Below are positions 55,159 to 63,894 of a stretch of DNA of 64,000 nucleotides, piece after piece. The stretch comes from Alphaproteobacteria bacterium (GTDB lineage: Bacteria > Pseudomonadota > Alphaproteobacteria > Puniceispirillales > Marisalimonadaceae). Made by a program: the position numbers and the translations under genes. The stretch covers positions 1 through 64,000 of the forward strand of contig SGYL01000003.1 of assembly GCA_004213885.1 (NCBI GenBank), written 5' to 3'. The notes under the pieces are model-generated. The model was not told the DNA's origin and did not search any database. It saw only the letters and a list, made by a program, of their open reading frames with translations. Each line of letters starts with the position of its first letter. The first letter of the stretch is position 1.

Positions 55159-57264
55159 ATGGCTAGTGTAAACACAAATATGGGTTCACTTGTTGCTCAA
55201 GCAAATATGGGTAAACAAGAAAGAGCTATGAATACAGCGATGGAAAGACTTTCTTCTGGTCTAAGAATTAATAGTGCCGCTGACGATGCTGCTGGTTCTG
55301 CAATCGCATCAAAATTAACATCTCAGGTAAAAAGTTTGGGTCAGGCAATTAGAAATGCAAATGATGCTATTTCTCTTACACAAACAGCTGAGGGTGCTTT
55401 AGGTGAAGTTGAAAATATCCTTCAAAGAATGCGTGAATTATCAGTACAATCTGGAAATGATACATTAAATTCATCTGATAGGTCTCAAATTCAAGGAGAA
55501 TTAGATCAGTTAGCTGCTGAAATTGACGCTATCTCTCAAAAAACTAATTTTAATAGAGTTAATCTTTTAGATGGATCAAATGACAAATTAACTATTCAAA
55601 TGGGTATTGATGCAACTGATACACTTGATATTGCATTAAAGAAAACAACTGTTGAAAGTTTAGGTATTGGAAGTTCTTCAACAGCTGCTGTAAATCAGAT
55701 AACATCTGGTAGAATAACAACTTTAGCTACATTTACCAATGATGATATTAAAATCAATGGTCAAAATATCACTAGTGCAGATGTTACAGGTGCTACAGCT
55801 ACTTTCTCAAAGGCTGGTACCACAAACAATACTGTAAACATAACATCTGCTGTAGGAAGTGCAACTCAGCATGCTGCAGCTCTTGCTGAATTAATTAATA
55901 CAAATACTGCAAATCACAATGTTGTAGCAACAGCTTTTAACGAAGTTAAAGCAGGCACAAATGTATTTACTTCAGGTGATGTAACTATTAATGGTACAAC
56001 TGTTTTATCAAGAAACAGTAAAGAAGAATTTGTTGCGGCTGTAAATTCTGAAGTAGCAAATGTTGATGCTAGAATAGATGCTGATGGTTTTGTTATTTTC
56101 TCAAATGATTCAGGATATGCTATCAACTTTTCTGGTGCAAACCCTGAATTAGGAATTCTTGATGATGCTTATGGTGGTTTTGTAACATTAAAAAGTGTAG
56201 ATAACTCACCTATAACTATTCAGGCTGGTTCTAAGCAAAATGGATATGGTGCTGATGAAGGTAAAAGAGCAGATCTTGCAACCATGGGTTTCAATGAAAG
56301 CAACATTGTTAATGGCAAATTAGCAGTTAGTGGTAATGTATATGTTGATGACAATCAATTAACAGGCGCTGATGGATTAAAAATCAATGGTGTTTTAATT
56401 ACTGAATTAGATGGTCAAGATACTAATTCAAAGCATGCTACAGACAAAGTTGCTCAGATTAATGCTAAAACTGATGAACATGGTGTTGTTGCAACTGCAT
56501 TTAACCAGGTTAAATTGACTGTTGATATGGTTGGGGCTACTATGGCTAACCATTCTGACTTAGCTATTAACGGTATAACAATAAACGTCTCTGCTGATGC
56601 AACTATTACAGATTTAGTTGAAGGAATTAATACAGGCCTTCAAGGTAAAGTTGATCTTGTTGCTTCAATAGAAGCTGATACTGGTGCTATGCTTTTAACA
56701 AGTAATAGTGGTGTAACTATTACTATTAATGATGGAGATTCAGGTGGATTGTTCACAGCTGGTACTTATGTTGATGGTTCAGCTTTCTCAGATGCTGCCT
56801 TTGCAACAGGAGCAGGTGTTGCCAAGGGCTTTATCACATTACAATCTCAAGATGGCACAGCTATAAAAATAGAAGACGGAGCTAGAGATAATGATGCTGA
56901 CAATGGTGCTGACAGGATAGGTTTTGCATCTCAGAATGAAGCAGGAAACGCTACTGCTGGTGTCAGTGTTGGTACTGTAGCTTCTGCAAATGCAGCTTTA
57001 TCAACAATAGACAGCGCGATTGAGAGCGTATCAAAATTTAGAGCAAGTTTTGGTGCTTATGAAAATCGTTTAGATGCAGCTATCAATAATCTTGTAACCT
57101 TACAAGTTAATACTGATGCAGCCAGATCAAGAATTGAAGATGCTGATTTTGCAGGTGAAACAAGTCAATTGACAAAAGCGCAAATACTTTCACAAGCTGC
57201 AACTTCTATGCTAGCGCAAGCAAATGCTTCAAAAAATAGTCTTTTAGCTCTTTTACAAGGTTAA
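55159..57264 (+). CDS. fliC: flagellin 1 (long form)
   Basis: 701 aa. The N-terminal D0/D1 (AMNTAMERLSSGLRINSAAD, DAAGSAIASKLTSQVKSLGQ) and the C-terminal end (SRIEDADFAGETSQLTKAQI, LSQAATSMLAQANASKNSLL) are classical. The variable centre (about 175-600) contains several flagellin-IN-like units, such as INGTTVLSRNSKEEFVAAVN and ELAININVS-type strands, and repeats of TAFNEVKAG/TAFNQVKL. It resembles flagellin 3 throughout but lacks the phage-like module found in flagellin 2. Transcribed by a FliA-type promoter and ended by a strong terminator. Confidence 0.96.
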   Translation: MASVNTNMGSLVAQANMGKQERAMNTAMERLSSGLRINSAADDAAGSAIASKLTSQVKSLGQAIRNANDAISLTQTAEGALGEVENILQRMRELSVQSGNDTLNSSDRSQIQGELDQLAAEIDAISQKTNFNRVNLLDGSNDKLTIQMGIDATDTLDIALKKTTVESLGIGSSSTAAVNQITSGRITTLATFTNDDIKINGQNITSADVTGATATFSKAGTTNNTVNITSAVGSATQHAAALAELINTNTANHNVVATAFNEVKAGTNVFTSGDVTINGTTVLSRNSKEEFVAAVNSEVANVDARIDADGFVIFSNDSGYAINFSGANPELGILDDAYGGFVTLKSVDNSPITIQAGSKQNGYGADEGKRADLATMGFNESNIVNGKLAVSGNVYVDDNQLTGADGLKINGVLITELDGQDTNSKHATDKVAQINAKTDEHGVVATAFNQVKLTVDMVGATMANHSDLAINGITINVSADATITDLVEGINTGLQGKVDLVASIEADTGAMLLTSNSGVTITINDGDSGGLFTAGTYVDGSAFSDAAFATGAGVAKGFITLQSQDGTAIKIEDGARDNDADNGADRIGFASQNEAGNATAGVSVGTVASANAALSTIDSAIESVSKFRASFGAYENRLDAAINNLVTLQVNTDAARSRIEDADFAGETSQLTKAQILSQAATSMLAQANASKNSLLALLQG

Positions 57265-57286
57265 TAAGATTATTAATTGAACATTG

Positions 57287-57337
57287 AAAAAAGCCCCTCG
57301 AGTTTGTATTAAGTCCCCCACAAATGGGGGCTTTTTT
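57287..57337 (+). terminator. terminator of flagellin 1
   Basis: Two alternative stems share the same 3' arm: CCCCCA/TGGGGG (57315-57320 and 57325-57330), or AAAAAAGCCCC/GGGGCTTTTTT (57287-57297 and 57327-57337). A T-run follows. Either form would end the flagellin 1 transcript. Confidence 0.85.
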
Positions 57338-57367
57338 CGTTTTAAATTTTAATGATAAATAAATATT

Positions 57368-57399
57368 AATAAGCCCCTAAAATTTAGGGGCTTATTTTT
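57368..57399. terminator. bidirectional terminator between convergent flagellins
   Basis: A near-perfect palindrome, AATAAGCCCCTAAA and TTTAGGGGCTTATT, with a T-run on the plus side. It lies just after the minus-strand flagellin stop. Confidence 0.75.
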
Positions 57400-57417
57400 G
57401 TGGAGGAACTGTTAAAT

Positions 57418-59637
57418 TTAATTCTGTAATAAAGTAAGAACGTTTTGTTGTATTCTTCCTGCCTGTGCAATCATTGCAAGAGCTGATTGTTGAAGTATTT
57501 GTGCTTTTGTTAATGCAGCAGATTCTTTTGCAAAGTTTGCATCTCTAATTCTTCCTCTCGATGCTTCAGTATTAACAGCAACGTTTGTCAAATTATCTAT
57601 GGCTTTTTCCATTCTACTCATTAATGCGCCAAGCTTAGCTCTTTCTAAGTGAATTCTATCTAGAGATCTGTCTATAACTCTAAGTGCATTGATTGATGCA
57701 TTTCTTGTTTTAACGTCAACTGTTTCTAACTTGTCAAGTGATGCTGCACCTGGAGAAGATTCAAATAAACTTTTTTCTTCTTCACCAAGAACAGTAAAAC
57801 TATTACTAGAATAAAATTCTAATTGTCCTGAAACTATTGCTGAATCAGCACCTTTCAGGCCAACAGTTATGGCTGCACTTGTATTACTGTCAGGTGTTAC
57901 TGAGAATATTGTACTAAATACTAGTCTGCCACTTGCTGTATTACCAGCTGTAGGGCCTTTAATAACCTCAGTTTGGGCATTACCATCCATATCATATCCG
58001 ACTACTGAGAATAATACTCCACTTTCGTCACCTGTAGAACTTGTGATTGTCACAAGAGATGATCTAGCATTAACGGCTTGTTCTATACCTGCTGAAATTG
58101 TACCAGCAAGTGCACCATCAACAGAAATCGAAGTTACACTTTTAAAAACTTTTGTACTTGTTACTGCAGCGGTATTACCCATTGGTACTTCTTCTGTTAC
58201 TGTGTTTCCATAAAGGTCTGTTCCGGTTATTGTTGCTTTTCGGGCAGAGTCATTACCACCTGAAGTTAAGGTAATTCTTGAATTTAAAGTTAATGAAGTT
58301 GCTCCAGTAACTAAAGCTAATGTATCTCCGCTTGTAAAACCACCACCAGCTTGACTTGCAGCTATAGATGCAGCCGCAGTTGTCGAAGCCTTGCCTGATG
58401 TATTAAGTGTCATTGCAGTTGCAGCAGTACCACTTGCAGAGGCGACTACATCATCTGTATCTGTAGTGACGGCAGCTTTATCTGATAACATAACAGAACT
58501 TCCTGCAGTAGCTTCATCATTATCTAAGCTTGTTACGACAAGAGCTTTTCTAGTTCCAGTTGTTGCTGTGTCACCTGCAAAATCTACGTCACCTAATTTT
58601 ATATCATAACCTTCATTTTGAACTAGAATAATATTAGTTGCATCAGCAGATAAAGTTGCAGTAATACCTGTAGTTGTAGAATAATTATTAACTGCATCCC
58701 TTAGAGCGGATAAATCAGATGTACCTGTTGTTGTTCCAAAGTTAATATTTGCTGAAACTGCTGTCGCTGTAGCATTTTTCCCTTGAATTGTAAATGCAAC
58801 ACTATTCAATCCTGTATTATCTGAACCAAAGGCTTTTGCTTCAATTTTTAATTGAGTTGATGCTAATGCATTTACTCCTGTTGTTTCAAAAGCATTATTT
58901 ACTAAAGTTGCAACATCTCTTATTGTTGAACCTGCAGTAGTAGTAAGAGTTTTGCTTCCAAGAAGACCATGGATTGTAAAACTTTCTTCTTGTACTAAAT
59001 TAGCATTACTTGCTGAATCTGTTGCATATGCATTTAATGCAAGATTATTAGCTGTGCTAGCACTACTTAGTCCACTAGTATTGTCTGTACCATATTCTCC
59101 ATCGGTTGTACTTGTTGTGACCTTAAATGCACCCAACGCACTTAATCTCATTGATGAAATTGAAAGTGTAGCAAATTCTCTTTCATGAACACCAATTTGA
59201 AATCTTCTATCTGCAAAAGTTCCATCTAATACAGCGATTTCATTAAAAGTTGTATCTCTTGTAACACGGTCATGTTCTGCTAGAAGTTGTTGAACTTCTG
59301 CATTTAGATAACTTCTTTCTTCTGCATTATATGAATCTGTCGCAGATTGGATAGCTAACATTCGAATTCTTTGAAGGATAGAAGATGTTTCATCAAGTGC
59401 TCCTTCAGTTACTTGTGCCATAGAAATAACATCAGCCGCATTCCTCGCTGATTGTTCTAAACCTTTTATCTGTGAAGTCATTCTGTCAGATATAGCAGCA
59501 CCTGCTGCGTCATCTCCAGCATGATTTATTCGTTTGCCAGAGGATAATCGTTCCATTGCAGTCGTTAAATCACGATCTGTTTTGTTCAGATTATTTAAAG
59601 CATACTTAGCAGCTATATTAGAATTAACTGTTGGCAT
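57418..59637 (-). CDS. fliC: flagellin 2, with phage-like modules
   Basis: 739 aa. The N terminus MPTVNSNIAAKYALNNLNKT, AMERLSSGKRINHAGDDAAG and the C terminus RGRIRDANFAKESAALTKAQ, ILQQSALAMIAQAGRIQQNV are flagellin D0/D1. The centre differs from flagellins 1 and 3 and includes two tandem copies (about residues 451-600) of the module also in FlgK and FliD. Base use in the central part (rich in GCA/ACT/GTT codons, higher G+C) differs from neighbours. It is expressed from a sigma-54 promoter, unlike the other flagellins, so it is probably made earlier. AAGGAG precedes the ATG. Confidence 0.96.
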   Translation of the reverse strand: MPTVNSNIAAKYALNNLNKTDRDLTTAMERLSSGKRINHAGDDAAGAAISDRMTSQIKGLEQSARNAADVISMAQVTEGALDETSSILQRIRMLAIQSATDSYNAEERSYLNAEVQQLLAEHDRVTRDTTFNEIAVLDGTFADRRFQIGVHEREFATLSISSMRLSALGAFKVTTSTTDGEYGTDNTSGLSSASTANNLALNAYATDSASNANLVQEESFTIHGLLGSKTLTTTAGSTIRDVATLVNNAFETTGVNALASTQLKIEAKAFGSDNTGLNSVAFTIQGKNATATAVSANINFGTTTGTSDLSALRDAVNNYSTTTGITATLSADATNIILVQNEGYDIKLGDVDFAGDTATTGTRKALVVTSLDNDEATAGSSVMLSDKAAVTTDTDDVVASASGTAATAMTLNTSGKASTTAAASIAASQAGGGFTSGDTLALVTGATSLTLNSRITLTSGGNDSARKATITGTDLYGNTVTEEVPMGNTAAVTSTKVFKSVTSISVDGALAGTISAGIEQAVNARSSLVTITSSTGDESGVLFSVVGYDMDGNAQTEVIKGPTAGNTASGRLVFSTIFSVTPDSNTSAAITVGLKGADSAIVSGQLEFYSSNSFTVLGEEEKSLFESSPGAASLDKLETVDVKTRNASINALRVIDRSLDRIHLERAKLGALMSRMEKAIDNLTNVAVNTEASRGRIRDANFAKESAALTKAQILQQSALAMIAQAGRIQQNVLTLLQN
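57840..58285 (-). repeat. two tandem phage-like modules in flagellin 2
   Basis: Copies at about 58285-58075 (ATITGTDLYGNTVTEEV) and 58065-57840 (FSVVGYDMDGNAQTEVIKG), each followed by a strand of the KVFKSVTSI type. The first copy is the closest of all to the phage form I recall. Confidence 0.85.
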
Positions 59638-59666
59638 ATTAAACTCCTTAATTGCATCGAGTAATC

Positions 59667-59684
59667 TGCAATTGCCGTGCCAAA
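59667..59684 (-). promoter_or_regulatory. sigma-54 promoter of flagellin 2
   Basis: The minus strand reads TTTGGCACGGCAATTGCAG, with GG at 59681-59680 and GC at 59669-59668. The best match in the window to TGGCACG-N4-TTGCA. Confidence 0.85.
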
Positions 59685-59702
59685 ATTTTTCAGATTGTTA
59701 TA

Positions 59703-60068
59703 CTATATATATAAATCTATATTTTTCTGCATTTTATATAGCTTTAAATCAATTTCACTTATCATTTGATAACGTGTTGCTTTTTCATTATGTCGGAAAT
59801 TTGACGTTAAAATTGACTTAGCCTTTAGAAAATTTTCTGTTGTAGATCCACTAGAGGGACCCAAACTTGGAGAATAAACATTCTTCATGTAATTCGGTGT
59901 TAGGTTGTTATATCTTCTATGCGAACTTGGGGTTTCATCTACAAAGTTTGTATGATGGTTAATTGGCATATCATTTGCAGAATATGTAGTGGAATATCTG
60001 CTAGTAACATTAGCAATAGGTTGTACGCCATGTATATTGTTATAAGTGTTAACCGGCTGCATATTCAC
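59703..60068 (-). CDS. hypothetical 121-aa protein
   Basis: Unrecognised. The first two-thirds is asparagine/serine/tyrosine-rich and probably disordered (NTYNNIHGVQPIANVTSRYS); the last 45 residues form helices (TENFLKAKSILTSNFRHNEK). No signal peptide. It is divergent from fliS copy 2 and lies just upstream of the flagellin 2 promoter. It could be a secreted or regulatory flagellar protein. Confidence 0.5.
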   Translation of the reverse strand: MNMQPVNTYNNIHGVQPIANVTSRYSTTYSANDMPINHHTNFVDETPSSHRRYNNLTPNYMKNVYSPSLGPSSGSTTENFLKAKSILTSNFRHNEKATRYQMISEIDLKLYKMQKNIDLYI

Positions 60069-60126
60069 AAAATAGAATATAATTATTAATTAGTAAACTA
60101 AATTAAATAATGAAGAATATATAATA

Positions 60127-60573
60127 ATGCAGAACAATTTTAATTTAAATCTTTATAAAAAATCTGAACAGAGTAGTAATGCTACTAAAAGTCCACATGA
60201 GATTGTAAGATTTCTTATGGAAAATTTATTAAAATCAATGAAAAATATTCAAGATTGTAACAAAAATTTTGATAAAAACATATCTGAGTTAAGTACTCTT
60301 GGTAAAATGAATAAAAAAGAATTAGCCTCATTTAAATCAAAAAATGCTTCAAAAGCTCTTACTATTATTTATAGTTTGCAAATTTCGTTAGATTTTGACA
60401 AAACGCCTGAAATCGCTAAAAACTTATTTCAATTATATGAATTTTGTAGAGTTCAAATAATAAATTCACTTCTTAAAAAAACAAAGTCTGGTCTGATAAA
60501 GGCTATTGATGCTTTAAAAGAGATTCTCGATGGATGGCAAAATATTGATCCTAGGAAAACTAAAAGTGTCTGA
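60127..60573 (+). CDS. fliS: FliS-like flagellin export chaperone (copy 2)
   Basis: A 148-aa helical protein homologous to copy 1 (KSPHEIVRFLMENLLKSMKN, ASKALTIIYSLQISLDFDKT, EIAKNLFQLYEFCRVQIINS, EILDGWQNIDP). Slightly longer than copy 1. With two FliS and three flagellins, specialised pairs are likely. It overlaps the fliT-like gene. Confidence 0.82.
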   Translation: MQNNFNLNLYKKSEQSSNATKSPHEIVRFLMENLLKSMKNIQDCNKNFDKNISELSTLGKMNKKELASFKSKNASKALTIIYSLQISLDFDKTPEIAKNLFQLYEFCRVQIINSLLKKTKSGLIKAIDALKEILDGWQNIDPRKTKSV

Positions 60574-60853
60574 AGAATTAAAATTAAAATTAGAAGAATT
60601 GGAACTCATATCTATTAAAATATCTGATAGTATAGGGAATGGAAATTACGATAAAATTGTTCAACTTGATCTAAAAAGACAAGATATCATTAAATCTATT
60701 AATCCAAATCATGCCGTTTCTTTTAGAAATGAAATATCTAACTTATTAAAAGCCAACGATTGTCAAGTAAGAGAAGTTGAAAAAAATATCTCTAAATTTC
60801 AAGAAAACTCAAAGTATTCTCTAGAATGTTTTGCTGCATATAAAAAAAAATAG
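60566..60853 (+). CDS. fliT: FliT-like export chaperone
   Basis: About 95 aa. I set the start at GTG 60566, overlapping the end of fliS by 8 bases; an ATG at 60530 would lie deep in fliS. The protein is two long helices (LKLKLEELELISIKISDSIG and DCQVREVEKNISKFQENSKY), fitting FliT, which escorts FliD. The assignment rests on helix pattern and position after fliS. Confidence 0.6.
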   Translation: MSEELKLKLEELELISIKISDSIGNGNYDKIVQLDLKRQDIIKSINPNHAVSFRNEISNLLKANDCQVREVEKNISKFQENSKYSLECFAAYKKK

Positions 60854-60860
60854 AAAATAA

Positions 60861-60888
60861 TTAAACAAAATTAAATCTGTGTCGTAAA
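60861..60888 (+). promoter_or_regulatory. FliA-type promoter of flagellin 3
   Basis: TTAAAC, 14 bases, GTCGTAAA, very similar to the flagellin 1 promoter, including a shared GTAAC downstream. Confidence 0.68.
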
Positions 60889-60925
60889 TAATGTTGTAAC
60901 TCTTAAACTAATTTGTGGGGGCAAT

Positions 60926-62920
60926 ATGTTTATAGTTGGACATCACGATAGAAGTACGTCTATCATCCAAAAAAATTTAATTTCAAGTTTAAAAAGAACT
61001 CAGGAATCTACTGAAAGGTTATCATCTGGGAAAAGAGTGAATAAATCCTCAGACGACCCAGGTAACATAGGGACTATTTCTAAATTAAATGCTAAAATTG
61101 GGAGTATTTCAGAAGCTTTAAAAAATGCTTCTTCTGCAAAATCACTTTCTCAAATAGCTGATTCAGGCTTAAGTGAAATAAATAATTTATTAAGTAGAAT
61201 TAGAGAAATAGCAGTCCAAGCAAATTCTTCTACATTAACTTCAGGGGATAGAACCAGTCTTCAAACTGAAGTTGACGCATATCTTTCAGAGATTGATAAT
61301 ATTACGAAGTCAATAAAATTTAACGACCTAAAATTACTAGATGGAAGTATAAAAAAAGTAACTTTTATGATTGGTGATGAAAAAGATAGTTTATTGACAA
61401 TTAATTTAAAAGACTCTGATAGTTCAGCATTGAGCTTATCATCAATTTCAGGAGTAAAAGAATTTACAAGTGGTAGAGTTTTAAGTTTTGATTATAGTGG
61501 TTCAAATCTAGCAGCAAATGAAATTAAAATTAATGGTCAAAATGCTCTTGCAGCAACTTTATCTTCTGACCTAACGTCAGGAAATAATACTGCAGCAGCT
61601 TTAGAGACTGCAATTAATGCGAATTCAAATACACATGGGTCAGTCGCTACGGCATTTAATAAATTAATATCTGCAGCAAAATCAACATTAAGTATGTCTA
61701 ATACATTTACAATTAATGGTGATACAGTAGCTGTCCAAACTTCAATGGAAGATCTTGTTACCGAAATTAATCAATCTGTATCTGGTGTAACAGCAAATTT
61801 AAATAGTGACAATTCAATTACTTTATCTAATACAACTGGAAATGATATTGTCATAGCTGGATCAGCTCCAACTGATGCTGGTTTTACAGCTGGAACTTAT
61901 TTAGGGTATTTAAAATTAGCTAATATTGATGAAACTTATGTTAAGATTGAGCCAATGACTAAAAATAATGGTTACGCAACTAACACAGGAAATATCTCCG
62001 ATTTAGCTAATTTTGGTTTTAATGAAGTTGATTCTTCAACAATTACAACATCTGGCTTAGTATCTAGTAATGCACTAACTGCATCTCATGATATAAAGAT
62101 AAATGATTATGCTGTAGGTGCTTCTACAAGTTCTTCTGCAGCTGCAAAGGCAGAAGCAATTAATCAAATTACAACCTCAACTAACGTATCTGCATCAGGG
62201 TCAAACCTTGTAACTGTCACTTTAAATTTTTCTAATTTACCTAGTGCTTCACAGGTTTCTATAAATGGAAACACTGTTGATTTTTCGAGTGCGACCGGAA
62301 TAGGAGATGTAATCACTGCCATTAACAACGCTTCAATTGGAGATATTCGTGCAGCAGCTAATTCAGCTGGAGGGTTAGAAATTTCAAGCTCAAGTGGAGC
62401 AGATATAATTTTAAATCACTCAGGTACTGCTACGCATTTATTTTCTGCTCACACTGATGCTTCTGATAAAACGATATCTCGAGCTGCTTCAGTAACCTTT
62501 AAGGGAAGAATTTCTTTAACGCACTCTGAAGGAGATGTTATTAAAATATCTGGTGATAATGTTTCTGAGATTGGTTTTGCAGCACAAGCATCCACAAGTA
62601 CCCCAGCATCTGGGTCATCAATTTCAATGTCATCAACAAGCAATGCTTCAGCTGCAATTACTTCTATTGATACTGCTATAGATACTATAGCTAATACACG
62701 TGCCGACATTGCAGCTAGTGAAAATATAATTGATCATAGAATTAATAATTTAACTAATATAGATGCAATTTCTAAAGTAAGATTAGGAAAAATAGTTGAT
62801 GTTGATATAGCAATGGAAAGTTCACGATTAACAAAATCTCAGATCATTAATCAGATTGCCACTTCAATACTAGCTCAAGCAAACGCATCTAGTAATGTTT
62901 TTCTAAAGCTTTTAAATTAA
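60926..62920 (+). CDS. flagellin 3 (divergent)
   Basis: 664 aa. The N terminus (STERLSSGKRVNKSSDDPGN, IGTISKLNAKIGSISEALKN) and C terminus (VDVDIAMESSRLTKSQIINQ, IATSILAQANASSNVFLKLL) are flagellin-like but divergent, and the first residues MFIVGHHDRSTSIIQKNLIS are unusual. The centre resembles flagellin 1 (TSGR, IKINGQNALAATL, ATAFNKLISA), so both come from one ancestor. It has no phage-like module. FliA-type promoter. Confidence 0.92.
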   Translation: MFIVGHHDRSTSIIQKNLISSLKRTQESTERLSSGKRVNKSSDDPGNIGTISKLNAKIGSISEALKNASSAKSLSQIADSGLSEINNLLSRIREIAVQANSSTLTSGDRTSLQTEVDAYLSEIDNITKSIKFNDLKLLDGSIKKVTFMIGDEKDSLLTINLKDSDSSALSLSSISGVKEFTSGRVLSFDYSGSNLAANEIKINGQNALAATLSSDLTSGNNTAAALETAINANSNTHGSVATAFNKLISAAKSTLSMSNTFTINGDTVAVQTSMEDLVTEINQSVSGVTANLNSDNSITLSNTTGNDIVIAGSAPTDAGFTAGTYLGYLKLANIDETYVKIEPMTKNNGYATNTGNISDLANFGFNEVDSSTITTSGLVSSNALTASHDIKINDYAVGASTSSSAAAKAEAINQITTSTNVSASGSNLVTVTLNFSNLPSASQVSINGNTVDFSSATGIGDVITAINNASIGDIRAAANSAGGLEISSSSGADIILNHSGTATHLFSAHTDASDKTISRAASVTFKGRISLTHSEGDVIKISGDNVSEIGFAAQASTSTPASGSSISMSSTSNASAAITSIDTAIDTIANTRADIAASENIIDHRINNLTNIDAISKVRLGKIVDVDIAMESSRLTKSQIINQIATSILAQANASSNVFLKLLN

Positions 62921-62951
62921 TTTGAAAAAAAGGATTTTGTAATTATAAATT

Positions 62952-63488
62952 ATGGTATCAATAACAAAAAATTGTCAAAATCAATTACCAATATCTTCTA
63001 ATAAATTAATTGAGTTACTTGAAGCAAATAATATAGAATTTAAGTTATTTAATCATAAGCCATTATTCTCTGTAAGTGAATCGAAAAGCTATCAAGATGT
63101 AATATTCCCTAATGACTTAAGTAGTGTTCATATTAAGAATTTATATTTAAGAGATAAAAAAAAACAAAATTTTTTGATAACTTGTGAACAAGATAAAAAC
63201 ATTGATTTAAAAAAACTTAAGGAAATAGTTAAATGTGAACACTTATCTTTTGGATCTGAAGAGAGATTATTTGAATATTTAGGTGCTTTACTTGGATCAG
63301 TTTCACCTTTTTGTATGCTCAATGGCTCTAGAAAAAATGTAAAGTTCATTTGTGATTATAGTTTAAAAAAGTTTAAAAAATTTTTTTTACATCCATTTGT
63401 TAATGATAAGACTATATATTTAAAATTAAATGATCTTGAAAATTTTTTAAGAAACCATGATGTACAAATTAATTGGATAGAATTATAG
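62952..63488 (+). CDS. prolyl-tRNA deacylase-like protein (ProX/YbaK family)
   Basis: A 178-aa trans-editing domain that hydrolyses mischarged aminoacyl-tRNA. IEFKLFNHKPLFSVSESKSY, HIKNLYLRDKKKQNFLITCE (the conserved lysine-Asn loop), and LGALLGSVSPFCMLNGSRKN with FFLHPFVNDKTIYLKLNDLE match the ProX/PrdX family. Not flagellar; it marks the end of the motility region. Confidence 0.85.
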   Translation: MVSITKNCQNQLPISSNKLIELLEANNIEFKLFNHKPLFSVSESKSYQDVIFPNDLSSVHIKNLYLRDKKKQNFLITCEQDKNIDLKKLKEIVKCEHLSFGSEERLFEYLGALLGSVSPFCMLNGSRKNVKFICDYSLKKFKKFFLHPFVNDKTIYLKLNDLENFLRNHDVQINWIEL

Positions 63489-63497
63489 TTAATAATA

Positions 63498-63848
63498 ATG
63501 TTATTTATTTTTCTAAAAGTACTCATAACTTCAATAATAATAGTTGTTGTTTCTGAAATTGTTAAAATTAATGATAGAGTCGGTGGTTTAATTGCAGCAT
63601 TACCTTTTACGACTTTTTTAATACTTTTTTGGATGAATTTTGAAAATGCTACTACAGAAAAAATTTCAAATCATATGACTTATACACTTATATATTTAAT
63701 TGCAACTGTCCCTATGTTTTTAATTTTCCCAATTTGTCTAAAAAATTTTGGATTTTGGGTTGCGATTTTTTTCAGTATTCTTGTTACCTTGGTTTCTACT
63801 TTAATAATTCATCAAATGAGTAAAAATTTTGATATTAAGTTATTTTAA
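63498..63848 (+). CDS. DUF3147-like small membrane protein
   Basis: A 116-aa protein with four hydrophobic helices. VVSEIVKINDRVGGLIAALP, FTTFLILFWMNFEN resembles the DUF3147/GlpM-like family. Function unknown. It follows the deacylase gene by 9 bases. Confidence 0.7.
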   Translation: MLFIFLKVLITSIIIVVVSEIVKINDRVGGLIAALPFTTFLILFWMNFENATTEKISNHMTYTLIYLIATVPMFLIFPICLKNFGFWVAIFFSILVTLVSTLIIHQMSKNFDIKLF

Positions 63849-63894
63849 TATTCTATGTTATAATAAATGAGATTGGCACGTTAATTGAAGACTT

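Noticed and set aside
63873-63890. sigma-54-like TTGGCACGTTAATTGAAG before the Ogt-type gene
   Set aside because: The -12 GC is GA, and the predicted start would lie inside the coding sequence.
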